From Carposina sasakii (Eukaryota; Arthropoda; Insecta; Lepidoptera; Carposinidae): 64,000 nucleotides of DNA. Position 1 is the first letter of the stretch; each line of letters starts with the position of its first letter. The position numbers and the translations under genes are program-made. Of the stretch, positions 30,071 to 42,744 are shown piece by piece. Location of the stretch: NCBI GenBank assembly GCA_014607495.2, contig CP053159.1:10547501-10611500 (forward strand). Reading direction: 5' to 3'. Under the pieces are notes generated by a model, which saw only the letters and a program-made list of their open reading frames with translations, did no database searches and had not been told where the DNA came from.

Positions 30071-32420
30071 TTGCTTTTAAAAGAACTTCGCCGACGTCCA
30101 TTATGCAGTCGCAGTAGCATGACATCAATGAATTCGAGAGATATACCTATACATACCTTCGATAAATCGGCGGTTAGTATTCCTATGTCACAAGTGTTAA
30201 CTATGATGATAACACAGACTTGCAAATCTCACCAACCTATGAGGTCTAAAATAACTACATTCACTATTTCTAAAGCTACTGAGTGGAAAACAACTTTATG
30301 CAAATACCTCACTTGACAAAGATCCTAATCACATAGGTATCTTGTAAAATAAGACTCTTTTCATAAAGTTTCGAAAACTTCGTTCAAAACACGTTCTTAC
30401 TTGCGTTTTATCCATATCATTATGTACGTTACTAACTCTATATAGGTACTCGTATCTACCTACATACAAAGAGTTCAATTTTTAGTTTCAAGGAGACATT
30501 GAGAAGTCCAATATAGTTTCTCCACTTTTATTATTATGGGTTACGTGTTCAGTTCGCATCTAGTAGGTAAGTACATTCTATTTCCACAGGACATTGATAC
30601 ATAGTCTTTACTACAGGTACTCACTGTAACCTTCACTTAATAAAATATTATCTTCTTTATGTACTATTTAAAAACTTTATCTTACTCGTATTACCATCGT
30701 TTCAATGAAAGAATTTTATAATTACACCACCAATGTTCCAATATAATTACACCAACAAATTTACTATAGATTTTTTCGGATACATAAATATTTACCTAGT
30801 CTTACACTAAGATCCATAAGGTCCTACAATTAACTATAGATATTATGGATTCACATTCAACGAACAACTGTTATAAAAGTACCTATTTACCCAGTAGATA
30901 CCCATTAATTAAAGAACAGACAATTAGGTACTAACTTTAAACACAAATTTCTTACATTACTAAGAACTATTACATTACTTAATATTATGTTCTTGCAATT
31001 TCGTCCATGGTCAAAATGTCTCAATTAATGTCACAGGTATTTAGTATGGCTTTCCACTCCGATTATTTATTTATTTTCTTTGACATCATGAGACAGTCAG
31101 TAAGATTGATGTAGTAGCGTAGCAGCACATCACTGAACCAGAGACTTTGGTGAAAAGGCAGCCTTATGTATGTAAATAATCTGTGTATACAAATTAATTG
31201 TGTTCAATTTGTACAGATTCACTATTACACATTTGTAGGCGCAATAAAAAAAACGCCTGAATAGTACTCATTTTCAGGGACCTATATACCCTTGGAATGT
31301 AAAGTAGCCCGTGATCTTTAGTAACCTTCCTAGATTTTTCCATATCTGCGTAGATACCAAGTTTAGGTAGGTAATCAATCGCTAATACTTAGGTACTTGC
31401 TTGTCTTATACTTTACAAAAAAAAACGTCGTAGATATTTGTTTGTTACAGATATTTCAAGGAAGGAGGGAAGATTTTAATGTAATTAGGTAAACGAATAT
31501 CCTCAGAAGAACTGGTTATTTTCTATCCCTTTTTGTACAATTATAATATTACACTTCAAAAAATATTCTACCAGCCGTACGAAGGTATTTTCCGTAAGGT
31601 CTGAGCTTCCGTGCTCTTCTTTTAATTCAAATAGAATCGTTGGTATGTTTTACGCTTTCCTATTATGAACGTAATTCAAATTTTAATTTTTTCTTAATTA
31701 AGGTTTTTTTCTAAGATAATCTAATCCTAGGGCGTCTGTTGCTACAACAATAAAATCATCCTAATCCATACACGCGAGTATTTGCACATAATCATAAAAA
31801 CAACATTAACACACAGAACATAACGTACTACCTTCTGGTTGTGTAAACTGACCTCAGAGATGTAATTTAACTTTGTTGGAGTCTCCATTCATTTTAATAG
31901 GAGCCCGTGAATAATTTGAGAATATTTTACTCAGGTGTCCTTTATTTCCTGGGTTTTATTAGACTCTAGGTATTACTGAGGATGATTCCGCTTCAAATAA
32001 AGTTTATATCTGGACTGCCTTAGATTTGAACACTTCCTTTAAAGATTTTATTCTAGACATTAAATTATTAATTATACAAAGTACATAAAACTATACCACT
32101 GGTACTATGACACCTACTTTAAAATTATATGGGTAAGGTGATTTCATAACAATCAACTTATGCTAGACACGAGACTAGGTAGGTAATAAGAAACCACATT
32201 GACTTTGGAAGCAACTCTGAAGTCATGAAAAAAACAACTGTTTCACACATTTTAGTGCAGTTAGTATTCACGTTTGTATGGAACGGTAGTTTTTTCACAA
32301 ATCGTTGGTCCCATAATAAAAGTGTCTACTACTAATTATGAAAACACCTTTATAGGTCACTGTAAAACCGTATTTAATAGTTGGATATTAGCGTCGACGG
32401 TTTTAAAACATAATTCCATT
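30071..32420. other. Intergenic, no gene seen
   Basis: AT-rich with no convincing exon. This is the downstream flank of the GPCR gene, which ends towards 32421 on the minus strand. Confidence 0.5.
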
Positions 32421-32495
32421 TCATGGAAACTGCCTTGACTTGAGACTGGAAGCGGGGTTGCGGGTCTCCGAAGACTGGCGCCCTTTGAGGAAGTT
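32421..32495 (-). CDS. GPCR exon 4, C-terminal tail (tentative)
   Basis: After acceptor CTATTTTCAG the phase required by exon 3 reads NFLKGRQSSETRNPASSL and stops after 24 codons. Basic and serine-rich content suits a receptor tail. An ATTAAA is 43 nt downstream (32373-32378). The splice site and phase fit, but the tail is not conserved enough to confirm by eye, and the intron would be 3.4 kb. Confidence 0.45.
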   Translation of the reverse strand, partial: NFLKGRQSSETRNPASSLKSRQFP

Positions 32496-35400
32496 CTGAA
32501 AATAGAGAAACACATTTTGTTTTCGATACCGTATGAAATACAGTGTAACCTTAATACAGGGTTATTTTTGGTCGTCAACGTTCCCGAAAACTACGGAATC
32601 TCCTCATCATCGCGATAATTTTTCTCTATGGAAGCATACCTGGGAAGTGTCTGGTTTCCAAAATATTAGGGCCCAAAGTTAAGTAAATAGACTGCTTTTC
32701 CTGCATAAATTCACATTGACGCGTGTAGCAAGATTTTTTCACGAGAAATAATTAATATCTGTCTATGAAAAAACTACCATAAACACTGGACACTATAAAT
32801 TTCGCCCGATAAAGTAATAAAAAAAATATCAAAAAAATTTACATCGTTTCCCAGCATTTTTTTTTTGCATCAACTTACTTTATTTCATGTACAGAGTACG
32901 TACTCTTTGTTAAGGGTGTTAACGAAAAAACATCCTGTATAACGACTTCCTCGATTTAACAAAAAAAAAATATTATCCCCTCCCACCTTTACATTGACGA
33001 ATATCCTCTTTATAACGAACTAGTGGACACTCCGTCCGCGTGGACTACAGTGTCGAAATTATCCGGGATAAAAACATATAAAAAGTAGCCTATTGTTAAG
33101 TGGGACCTGTCATATATTCCTGAAAACTGCACCGAAATCGGTTAAGCCGTTCCTGAGATTATGTCAATTTCGGGAAATCAATTCTTAGTAGTCTCCGATT
33201 TTAGCTTCACATGTACAGCGGTTTTTGTAGAATTCCCGTTAGTAATTTCGGGAAATTCGTTCTTAAAAATAAGGTCTATTTCGAATTCATATGTATTTGT
33301 CGTATGAATTAGTTATAATATTAACTTTTCAGCTGTTGAAAAATTCGTCCTTAGTGCTGGAAAGCTGTATGTATTTTTTTTATGAATTCAATACTTAAAT
33401 CATATATTAGCGTATGTATGTTGGTCTTTGTAGTTCCCTATGTTCATCGGTTAAGGATGGTCAAATCGGTCCAGTAACCTATTCATTATTTTCAAATAGG
33501 TAAGTCCTCTAAGTTATTACCATAAACATATCAATTCTCTGGAGGACCCTTTATTTAAGTTGTCACTTTCAGGTTTATAATATATTTTTATGATCGGCAT
33601 ATTTCGACTTCATAATGGATCTTGTAGTCCGAAAATAAATATTTTATTTTTATTTATTATAATATTATTTCAGCTGGAAAAATCTGGAAAGCTGTATGTT
33701 TTTTTTTACATACTTAATCATATTTAGCGATGATGGGCTTTGTAGTCACTAATCGTTTGTCAGAACTCTATCAATAGGTAAGTCCCTAAGTTATACCTAA
33801 AATATCATATCGCCCAGCCGTTTTTGTAATACATAATTTAATTTCATGAACTTCATACCGTGACAATAACGTAATTTTTTGAGCTATTTTTAGGAAAAAC
33901 ACCGTTCAATTTTAATGCAATACCTGACCCAAATTCGGAATGTGATCCAAATTGTTAAAGAGAAATCAACAGCTTACATTACACTGAACTACTCGTATTT
34001 AGTAAAACGCACTCTAACAAGATATCGGGAATCTATACCCGATAACAGGAAAGGGCTTCTTTGAATAAGTCAATCATTTACACTATTTATTGGCTGATTA
34101 GTATTTTATTGGAAGATATGGTTAGAACCACCCTAAAGGCTAATTGTTTGACCAGTAGCTAAGCATACTGTTAGTTAAAATACGTTAAAATACTAAAGAT
34201 TCAGTAATTTTATCTAATAGTGAGCTTTATTGGCGACAAATACAGGCCCTAAATCTTTATTTTCTATTAATAGAACATCACCCATATAAGTTATAGATTT
34301 AGAGACGGTTCATAAAACAAATGGACCACGACTAACCTTGACTTAAGTGGCCAGCGCATGAACGTAAAAACTTTCTTTTTTTGGGATAGAAACCAAAGAT
34401 ACTGTATTTTACCGCAGGCTTTTCTACTGGTAACCGGTCGATTACGTCAAAAACCGACTATGCGACTGATTCAAAGAATCCTATTTGGTAGGTATTCTAT
34501 CGGTATGGGGTAATGATTTTTTAATCTAGTATATGTCATCTTTAACAACGACTATCTAGCGATTACGATCGGCTGCAAGACCTATACAGTATGTTTTTGG
34601 GACGTCGACGTTCCCGAAAACTACGGAATCTCCTCATCATCACAATCATTTTTCTCCATGGAAGCATACCTGGAAAGTGTCTGGTTCCTAAGATGTGCAT
34701 AAATGCACATGACGCGCGTAGCAAGATTTTTTCACGAGAAATAATTAGTATCTGTCTATGAAAAAAGTACCATAAACACTGGACACTATAAATTTCGCGA
34801 GATAATAAGAAAAAGAAATAAAAAAAATGAACATCATTTCCCAGCATTTTTTTTTGCATAAACTTACTTTATTTGATGTTAGAGTACGTTAAGGGTACAA
34901 CGAAAAAACACCCTGTATAATTGTATGTATGAAAAGATTTATTTTCAAAAACATTTTTTTTTTATTGGTGGTAATTAACATTGTTAAATTTTGATTCTAT
35001 TTCCTTGATAGAAATGAAATTTATTTAAAGTACCTTTACCGAAACAGGAAACACAATAGCACAATAGCATACATTTGTTAACAATTAAATGTGCTTGCCC
35101 TGCATTACACCTGCATTACAATTATTTCCAAAATGAATTGGCGTTATTATATCTGTGAGTCACATAAATCAACCAAAAGATTTTAATATTTATTGCGTTT
35201 CGCTTAATATTTTGTGGAGTCCGCTCACATCTTTATATTCTCATCTTGGGGATTTAGGTGAGATTGCATTTCTCTCTTTGTATTTATTTATTTAGGGTCA
35301 CCTGATAAGTGGTGTGCTATTTACACACTTCTGCTCATCCTGAGGATAATGTGCGTGACCAATGGCAAATAATATGTAGGTATGTATAGGACAATTGGCA

Positions 35401-38400
35401 CTAAGGGCCAGTTGAGATGTACCTAGTTGAGCTTACCTACTAAATACGTCAATAATTACTACACTTATTTGCTTGGTTTATTCTGTGCTAAAAGTAGGCT
35501 AATCGGAGATAAAATTAAGCTAAGTAAAGTCTGAGGAAGGTTGCGTAAGTGACTTTACTAAGTAAACTCACGGATTGAGCTTAGTGACCTTTAACTTAAA
35601 TCTTACAAAACGGAGTCTAAACTCAGATACTGTTTTAAAATGTATGGAATACCTATTAAATTTAGGCAAAGTTTGGCTCAAATAATGTTTGAATTCTGTA
35701 ATAACACGGGATATGTTTAACCTTCCCTAGATTCACTCAAAGTTAATGGATACAATTTACTACTGAGTCCTATTTTTTTTGCAATAACAAAAAAATTCCA
35801 TGAAGTTACCTAAGATTAAGGGCGTCGCTACGATCTATGCAGTCAAGTAAAATGCGACTACACAGCGAATAACTTCCAGTTTTCCACTGAGTGAGGTAGG
35901 TTTGTACTCACTTTGAAGGCTTCTCGAAACTTGCGTGACATGAGGCTGTACAGGATCGGGTTGACAGCCGTCGACAGGTACCCATTAAAGTCACTCATGT
36001 AGTGCAGAACGTGCCACACCTGAGGTTAAAAATAAACGCAGGTTGATTCATTTTTACAGCTCTTCTCTTTATGTCAAACTTGATTTTCACCCGCGACCTC
36101 GTCAGCGTAAACTTTGTTACAAAATACATAACTATCGAAGCGTACCTATCTTCGTACTTCACATTCTGTTTATCTATTAGTTTTAATACTTTTGTTTTGT
36201 GGGATTTGTTTTCATAGAATTTTGACCCAGAGTCACTCTCAGGAGTAAGACGAATCTACTGATACTTTTCAACCTCAAAAACGACAAGCCAAGCTCTAGA
36301 CTGTAAGTACTAAAAATAACCTACATGTACCTACACATACATACATACACATAGCTAGGTTCTCTATAATGGGCTTTTTTCAGAGCATTTCGCTTAACAT
36401 ACCTACCACTTTTATCACATCCTGTATATTAAGTTTTTTTTTATTTCTCAGACTAAAATCACGTAGGTAGCAAAAAATCTAATCGGCTCTATTGGGATAG
36501 CATCTACCGGATGTTTTATAATATAGAATCAAAACTAGTCAGCGGGCTTAGGAAAAACGAGAAGTGAGTTTTCTTCGTGTAAAAATACTTTTACAGTTAT
36601 CAACTAGATGGCGTTAGAAGTACCTACCTAAGGGTTATAAGTTCTCTCAAGGGCTTGGCCTTCTGCAGTATTGTAAATAAAGACATAATATACCTATAGA
36701 GCACCTAATTGGTATCGGGACAATATAAATAGGTAAGTGCTAATATTGGGTGTAAGTGGGTTCGACATAAGACCCAAAGGCAACCTCAACTGCCCATGGT
36801 GCACCCTGCTATTTAACCGACGAAGCTCTGACGCTAAAAGCTTATAATACCTATTTAGAATGACATGTAACATTCGATTCGTTACCAGTAGATAGATTAT
36901 TGTGTTTGTGTCCAAAAAGCGGCGGTAGGCTCACCCCTTACCACGTGGGACTTATTAGGCTAGCTGGTGAAAAGTAGGTGTGTCAATTGTACAGTTCTGC
37001 TGAACTTCTTTGGGGGATAATGAGCGTGCCTATATGTATGTACCTATATGTACTTAAATAGTTTCATTAAAACATAATAAGTACTTAATTGTGCGGTAAA
37101 AGTACTTTACCGTCATTAATAGAACGGTAGGTAATAAATGTAAACTTACAACTCTCTCTAAGTATGTACTTACCTCGTAATAATCCCCATATTTGAATTT
37201 TGGAATAGCCATCATGACTCTCATGATGCAATATGGAGCCCAGCATATAAAAAACGATGCAGCAACTGCAGCTGAAAATGTTTCTTATTTGAGTATTCAT
37301 AATTTGGATTTTTACAATAAATAATCACAATTATTATGTGCAAATGTTTTTGGGATGAAAACCGTAGTAGGTGCCTATCAGAAATTAGGTAAATAGATTT
37401 TATATCGGGCACAATCTGTGGGCACAATAATTCCGCCAATGTCACGTAGAAAAGAAATCATGAAAATATTGTTTTTTTTTAAATTTGATTTAGCTAAAAA
37501 AAATTGTACTGCCATTTCATACAATGAGACAATGCTGCCAGCATTCTGGGTACCTTCCCCGCAGACGGAACTTAGTAAATATGAAAAAATACATGTTTAT
37601 GAATGACATCAATCCTCCTTGGATATATCCAAGCTATAGCTTATGTAGGGAATCATGCGATTGTCTTAATAAACTTAAAATAACAAAAAGTTAAAATATA
37701 AGATAATTTACCTAACATTTTAACTGCTTTGTCTCTGCTTTGATTTCCATTACACGGGCTGCTCCTCAACTTCAGATGTGTTGACTTTAACCTCAATGCT
37801 ATCAGCACATACAACCCAAATATGATCGTCATTGGCATCACAAAAAAGACAATGACTTCGATCAAAACCATAACTCTTAGATTATCTTCTAGGGTAAAAA
37901 AGCAAAACACGTACTTTTTTCTTTCCATCAGATCTATAACAAATATGTATGGGATGCAAAATGACCAGGAAACTATCCAAGTGACTGCTATAATCCAAAA
38001 TACTCGTGATTTTAGAGCCAGTTTCTGTCGTAGAAACGGCTTCGACACGACTAGATACCGTTCGACAGTGAACGCGGAGATTGTTAAGACACTGCAGTTG
38101 CTGAGACAGTCCCAGAGGATGTAATGAAAGCGACAACCCACTTCGCCGAATGGATAGAACTCGGGGATCCAGATCATATAAATTTCAATGGGCACGAACA
38201 GTGCAGTCATGAGATCAGTAATCGCCAAGTTGAACAAGTAGCAGTTGGTCGGAGTTCTCATGGACCGGTTGCGTATGATTACAGCACAAGTACAGATGTT
38301 GCCAATGACACCAAATATCATAAACAATGTGAGAAAACTACTGAAAGATATTTTTACTGCGAATGATTCTTCTAAAACATTTCCGTCGTCGTAAAAGGCC

Positions 38401-38468
38401 ATGCCTAGAGGACCGAAAAATGAGAAGGAATCGTTTTCATATCTCTCCGTCATGCTGCTTGACGACAT
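32421..38468 (-). CDS. Pyrokinin/neuromedin-U-like neuropeptide GPCR (four exons, last tentative)
   Basis: A class A receptor of about 345 aa in the plasma membrane that should bind a C-terminally amidated neuropeptide and signal through a G protein. Exons: 37712-38468, 37174-37271, 35912-36019 and probably 32421-32495; phases 1, 0, 0 agree. Seen: seven hydrophobic segments, conserved cysteines C112 and C189, ERY at 136-138, CWAP at 262-265 and NPILY at 305-309. SAFTVERYL and the TM7 block STAVNPILYSLMSRKFREAF resemble the pyrokinin, PBAN, CAPA and neuromedin-U receptor group; the exact ligand cannot be told. An N-glycosylation site NDS is at 12-14. The open frame extends upstream to a TTG without ATG, so I chose the ATG at 38468; a separate upstream exon cannot be excluded, since the preceding codons (LLLLSAYCFFLAH) resemble a signal peptide. 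Introns carry MITE A and LINE tails. Confidence 0.85.
32557..32939 (+). mobile_element. MITE family A, copy 3
   Basis: Bounds TACAGGGTTATTTTTGGTCG and AAAAAACATCCTGTA with all internal blocks. It sits in the tentative last intron of the GPCR. Confidence 0.85.
33020..33165 (+). repeat. RTE-like LINE tail R fragment
   Basis: CTAGTGGACACTCCGTCCGCG, TTATCCGGGATAAAAAC, AAGTGGGACCTGTCATATAT, GAAATCGGTTAAGCCGTTCC. Then an unrelated AT-rich stretch follows, in which a GAAAGCTGTATGT block occurs twice (33361 and 33689). Confidence 0.7.
34585..34917 (+). mobile_element. MITE family A, copy 4 (internally deleted)
   Basis: TACAGTATGTTTTTGGGACG to AACACCCTGTA, 333 bp; lacks about 50 bp after the CTGGTTCCTAAGA block compared with other copies. 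In GPCR intron 3. Confidence 0.85.
35912..36019 (-). CDS. GPCR exon 3 (TM7 and start of tail)
   Basis: 108 nt, acceptor AACCTCAG, donor AAA|GTGAGT. Encodes LSTAVNPILYSLMSRKFREA, i.e. TM7 NPxxY and the short helix 8. Confidence 0.88.
36353..36426. mobile_element. MITE family B fragment
   Basis: One arm only: TAGGTTCTCTATAATGGGC, CATTTCGCTTAACATACC and terminus CATCCTGTA. In GPCR intron 2. Confidence 0.7.
37174..37271 (-). CDS. GPCR exon 2 (TM6)
   Basis: 98 nt between acceptor TTTTCAG and donor GAG|GTAAGT. Encodes AVAASFFICWAPYC, the TM6 CWxP motif, in the phase left by exon 1. Confidence 0.88.
37712..38468 (-). CDS. GPCR exon 1 (TM1-TM5)
   Basis: 252 codons plus one base. Holds TM1 to TM5, the ERY motif and the start of the third intracellular loop. 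It ends KAVKML with donor G|GTAAAT at 37711. Confidence 0.88.
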
Positions 38469-39354
38469 GTTTGATGAAACAATTAATACGTGAATACCAG
38501 TATGAGCCAAAAAGAAGCAGTATGCTGACAGGAGTAGCAGCTTGGCTTTCGTTCACGAGACTGATTGGATGGCAATTTCATGGAAAGCTTCGGGTGTAAA
38601 CTACAGGATGTTATATAAAATGCGTATTAAGCTTTTTAAATTGGATATATTTGTTTGTGTGTATTACAAAGAGCATACTTACATATACACATGGCTATGA
38701 TCCTAAAATGAGGGAACCAGGTCTCACTAATCCACGTTTAGCATAACGTGGATCAGTGAGTTGCTAGCTCGTCGCCTGAGGGAATGCCCCTGGGTTTACT
38801 AGTCGACTCTTACAATATGACTAGAAGGAGAGTAATCATTGCTTAAATGGTTTGGAGTTGTTAAAACTATAATTTTGTATCTCTCTCTTCTAATTGCAAT
38901 CTCTTTTCCTCGCCGAGGACGCTGACAACGTGTGTTTTTCCCCCGCCCTGCATCGGACAGTTGCCCAACGGTCGCCGGTAATGACCCGCGTCTCGGCAAG
39001 TGAATTTCTGTGTGTGACAAACTGACCTACCCAAAGGAGTGCCCTTCGTTTAAAAGTGAAGTGCAGAATACCTAAATTGGATTGAAGCGAAAAACCCCAG
39101 AACCCTACGAGAGATTCCGCGCGGAAGAAGAAAGAACAAAATCCCACAGGGACCTTTTCGACCTACTTACCTATTTCTAGAACCCTTGGCCCAGCCCCTT
39201 CTTAAACAGGAGTTGTAGCAGCGCCTATATACGTATTAAAACACCGATACATTTACCTTAGTAGAGCTGCTGCTTCTGCTGCAACAGGACATTCTTTACA
39301 TTTAGATAGGTACTTAATGTACTATTCTAGCTACTCAGCCTAGTCATACAGGTA
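38469..39354. other. Upstream flank of the GPCR gene
   Basis: Probably contains the 5' UTR and promoter on the minus strand. An arthropod initiator-like TCAGTT is present on the minus strand near 39030, and 38890-39150 is more GC-rich than its surroundings, but no first exon with a firm donor could be fixed. A fragment of an old repeat (GCCTGAGGGAATGCCC) is at 38775. Confidence 0.3.
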
Positions 39355-39357
39355 TAA

Positions 39358-39610
39358 GGCCGCGTCCCCATTAGGCAAACAGTGAGCGGCGACAGTTTGC
39401 TTCCAGTTTGCCTCACTTATACATTTTAAATGGAGTGTCCATACAGAGCATAATTTTAGTTTATCTTCCCTCACAAGAATTCGCAAGTGCTTTGCGGCTA
39501 ATACGCTCTTGTTCGCCGCTCAGTTGATATTGAGTTAGCGACCGATATGCCACTCAGAGTCAGTCGGCGAACAGTCAGCCGCTCACTGTTCGCCTAATGG
39601 GGACGCGGCC
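39358..39610. mobile_element. PIF/Harbinger-like MITE, 253 bp
   Basis: Ends GGCCGCGTCCCCATTAGGC and exact inverse, with AACAGTGAGCGGC continuing both arms; TAA is duplicated at 39355-39357 and 39611-39613. Its sequence is unrelated to the MITE at 27037 but the end type and duplication are the same. Confidence 0.8.
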
Positions 39611-40169
39611 TAATGCAAGAATTTGGTCTGTTGCGAAAGATTTCTCGTAATAGTACCATTTAAGGTGATCCTGAAACAATATTTTAGAAGAAAAGAACAC
39701 CCTGTAAAGCTAACTGATACCTATATGTATAGGTATAGGTACAAACGGCTAGAATTGAAGGAAACCATACAGGCGTCATCTAATTGAAATTACTGTCCAC
39801 TGTGTACACTACTCCCTTGTATTATGGTCATTAAACTTGTTGTCTGTCACACGGAAGGACACTGGAATAACGCGTATCTAAAAAAAGCACACTTACGAGT
39901 TGCTATTCATTAGAAGGCTTTCTTCGTAGAAAAAGTTGAAGGTTACATGCGTAAATTTTTCTGTGAACTTGCGTGTTATTACAAAATAAGTTAAGCATCT
40001 TAGAATAAAGATTCGCTCCGCTTCGCTCCCGCGAAGACCTATCATTAATCTAAGTTAAGCATCGCTTAAGCTAAGCATTGCCTAAATTTTACAGATTTAT
40101 CTACATATTGCTGTCATAATTTTGTAATAACACCGATTATGTTTGTTTCAAGCTGTAAATTCTAGATCG

Positions 40170-40383
40170 TCTTGAGCATATTGCAGTTCACTGCTGGACG
40201 TAGGCCTCCCCCATGGCACGCCACAAGGCTACTGCCATAGAGGGATTTTTGCCCATAGTCACCACGCTGGGCAGACGGATGGTCACCATTCCGCCTGCCC
40301 AGCGGCTAATCGCCTCGTACGATACCCACGGGCAGGCATGGGGTGGTAGAAACTCTACTCTGCCGGCACCACGCGGCAAATTC
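40170..40383 (+). repeat. Repeat Z, long copy with internal deletion
   Basis: GTTCACTGCTGGACGTAGGC, CACGCCACAAGGCTACTGCC, CACCACGCTGGGCAGACGG, TCGCCTCGTACGATACCCAC, CTGCCGGCACCACGCGGC. The middle part with GACTATGTTGTC is missing. Confidence 0.8.
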
Positions 40384-41191
40384 TAGGCAGCTATTTTAAT
40401 GTTGGTAATTTGTTTATTGAATCAATGATTGTATTAGTGAGATATATTTTAATTATGAAGAGACGTCAATTATCAAGTTTGTTGTTCAGTTAAAAAAAAA
40501 TCACCTATAATTTTTTTATTTTATTATGAACAGCTGTATGAAAAGCTTATTAATATTATCTGAGTTTGTAAAAAAATCGCACCTACCATCGAGACATAGC
40601 CTAGTTTCAGCTACGCATCTTCAAAGCATACATATGATAATACAAATGAATACGATGATACGATTGGTGGACATCAAACACATCCACAGTAACATAACAT
40701 TTCTAATGGAAAGACTACGCTATAATATAAATATTTAGTATTTTGTTCTCGATATTAGATATACCCATGTAGTTACACAGGTCAATGTCGCTTTGGCTCA
40801 CTTAGTTCTGAGATATAGATAATAAAAAAAAGAAACATAATATAGGCCGATGTTACATGGCGACATCGTTGTTCATAGGTAAGTCATTCATTCACATTTT
40901 AGTGCTACGCCTAGGCTCACCACTGTACAAATAATTTGAATTAGGTAATTATAATGTATGTTGCGCGATGTTGTTAATTGTTACCAATTGGGGGAAATAT
41001 CCTAATAAAAATCCACAAATAAACTAATAAAAAGTAAGAAAATACCATATCATACTAATAAAATACTTATATAGATAAAGACCTACACAGTTTTATTTGA
41101 CAGATATTCCATATACTTATTTTGCTCTCAAAAGTCAAGTATAACGAGGAAGTAACTTTGCTTTTTATTACCAGCATAGTATTATTAAGTA
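40384..41191. other. Intergenic, no gene seen
   Basis: AT-rich, no exon recognised. Confidence 0.5.
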
Positions 41192-41456
41192 CTAGTGGAC
41201 GCTCGCGACTTCGTCCGCGTGGACTACAGAAAAAAACAAAACGGTGAAATTATCCGGGATAAAAATAATTTCCCGGGAGAAAAAGTAGCCTATGTGTTAA
41301 TCCAGGGTGTCAGCTAACTCTATACCAAATTTTATTAAAATCGCTTCATCCTTTTTTACGTGAAAGAGTAACAAACATCCATCCATCAATCTATCCATCC
41401 ATCCATCCATACTCACAAACTTTCGCGTTTATAATATTAGTAGGATAGAATCTAAA
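41192..41456 (+). repeat. RTE-like LINE tail R with (ATCC)n
   Basis: CTAGTGGACGCTCGCGACTT, TTATCCGGGATAAAAATAAT, AGCCTATGTGTTAATCCAGG, ATACCAAATTTTATTAAAAT, an (ATCC)n run at about 41385-41410 and the end CGCGTTTATAATATTAGTAG. It resembles the inverse copy at 49152. Confidence 0.75.
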
Positions 41457-42239
41457 AGATATGATAATACTGCTGACGACTAGTGCAAAAAGTTCTAAGT
41501 TAAAAAAATATTAAAATACTTAACATAAGTAAACGCTGTAGTTTTAAAATAATACCAAATGATCATAGATCGTAAAAATTTTATTACAAATATATTACTC
41601 ACTAAGAATAGATATATAGGACAATTGCAATAATGGCAATGTATGCTATAATAATATAATCTTAACTTTTTTTAAATTAATATTTTATTTTATAACTTAA
41701 GCATCTAATGTTTTTCTAAAGTACTCGTATATGAATAAAATTATAGTAGCACACATTTCACTGTGTTATCACAAGAAAGCCTAATTTGTTCCCTTGAACC
41801 AACCGACTAAATAATTATATTAAAAATGAGTACCTACACATTTTTTATTATAAAAAAATATTATTTATTTTTACCCCTTTATTATTACAAAAAAAAACAA
41901 TACAGATTTAAACAAAAAAAAAGAAACCTAATCAAGTGGGTAGATATTGACATAGGTACCTCATAGGTTCATCCCGTCGAACAACTCTCCACTAATAATA
42001 ATAATATTATATGTATAATTATACGTATTGATGACGTTAATCCTACATAACATACTGGGTATTTAGAATCTGATTTTGTATAAATTAAATGTTACCTGAC
42101 AAACTGTACCTACTTGTTACTAAACTGAGTAAACTGACTAAACGCTGTAGCCATTGTCAAGATCATAATAAATACCATAAATAAATTTATATCTACCAGC
42201 AATAATTGACACACCGATTTATTTATGTTTTCATCTAAA
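41457..42239. other. 3' flank of the desaturase gene
   Basis: Very AT-rich. On the minus strand an AATAAA lies at 42218-42223, 17 nt after the stop codon, which would give a very short 3' UTR; other TTTATT (plus strand) motifs near 41876 are alternatives. Confidence 0.4.
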
Positions 42240-42744
42240 TTATTCCGATTTTTCTGGATGGATTATAGTGGCGTTTTCTTTTTCCTCTTTCGGCACTTCT
42301 TTGTCGTCCCATCCCCATGTGTTATGGCTGCCATCTCCTGTTCTCTTCACACGTTGCTCGACCACAGTCGGTGACACGGTCTTCAGGTCGTAAGCTAAGC
42401 CAATTACGGACATGAAGTCAATAAACAGCTTCGATAAGTTGAGGCTGTAGTGTCCGAGTTCAGCGGTCTTGTAGTCCCATGGGAAGGTGTGGTGGTAGTT
42501 GTGGAATCCTTCGCCCAGTACTACTAGAGATACTTTGAGGTTTTCCACCGGGTTAATATTCCTGTCATAGGGTTTGGAGCCGAACATATGGGCGGCCGAG
42601 TTGACCAGCCAAGTTACGTTAAGAACATAAATGTATCTGAATATGGCACATACAAAGTATGCGTTCCATAGTGACTCTCCCCATAGAGTTGGCACCACTG
42701 TCGGCAAGATGAAGCAGCACAGAGGCATGAGCAGCAGGTAATAT
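42240..42744 (-). CDS. Desaturase coding exon 4 (third histidine box, C-terminus)
   Basis: 505 nt, acceptor TCTTTGCAG. Encodes [47 protein letters not shown] and a lysine/glutamate-rich end to a TAA stop. Confidence 0.95.

Noticed and set aside
29887..30316. Overlapping plus and minus frames of 112-120 codons
   Set aside because: Mostly SINE family 1 body sequence; the same peptides appear at other SINE copies.
34563..34859. 98-codon minus-strand frame
   Set aside because: It coincides with MITE family A copy 4; related frames in other copies are broken, so it is not coding.
37653..38510. Single-exon receptor ORF as given by the open frame
   Set aside because: It begins at TTG and continues past a good donor at 37711; TM6 and TM7 are in separate exons, so the open frame overshoots.
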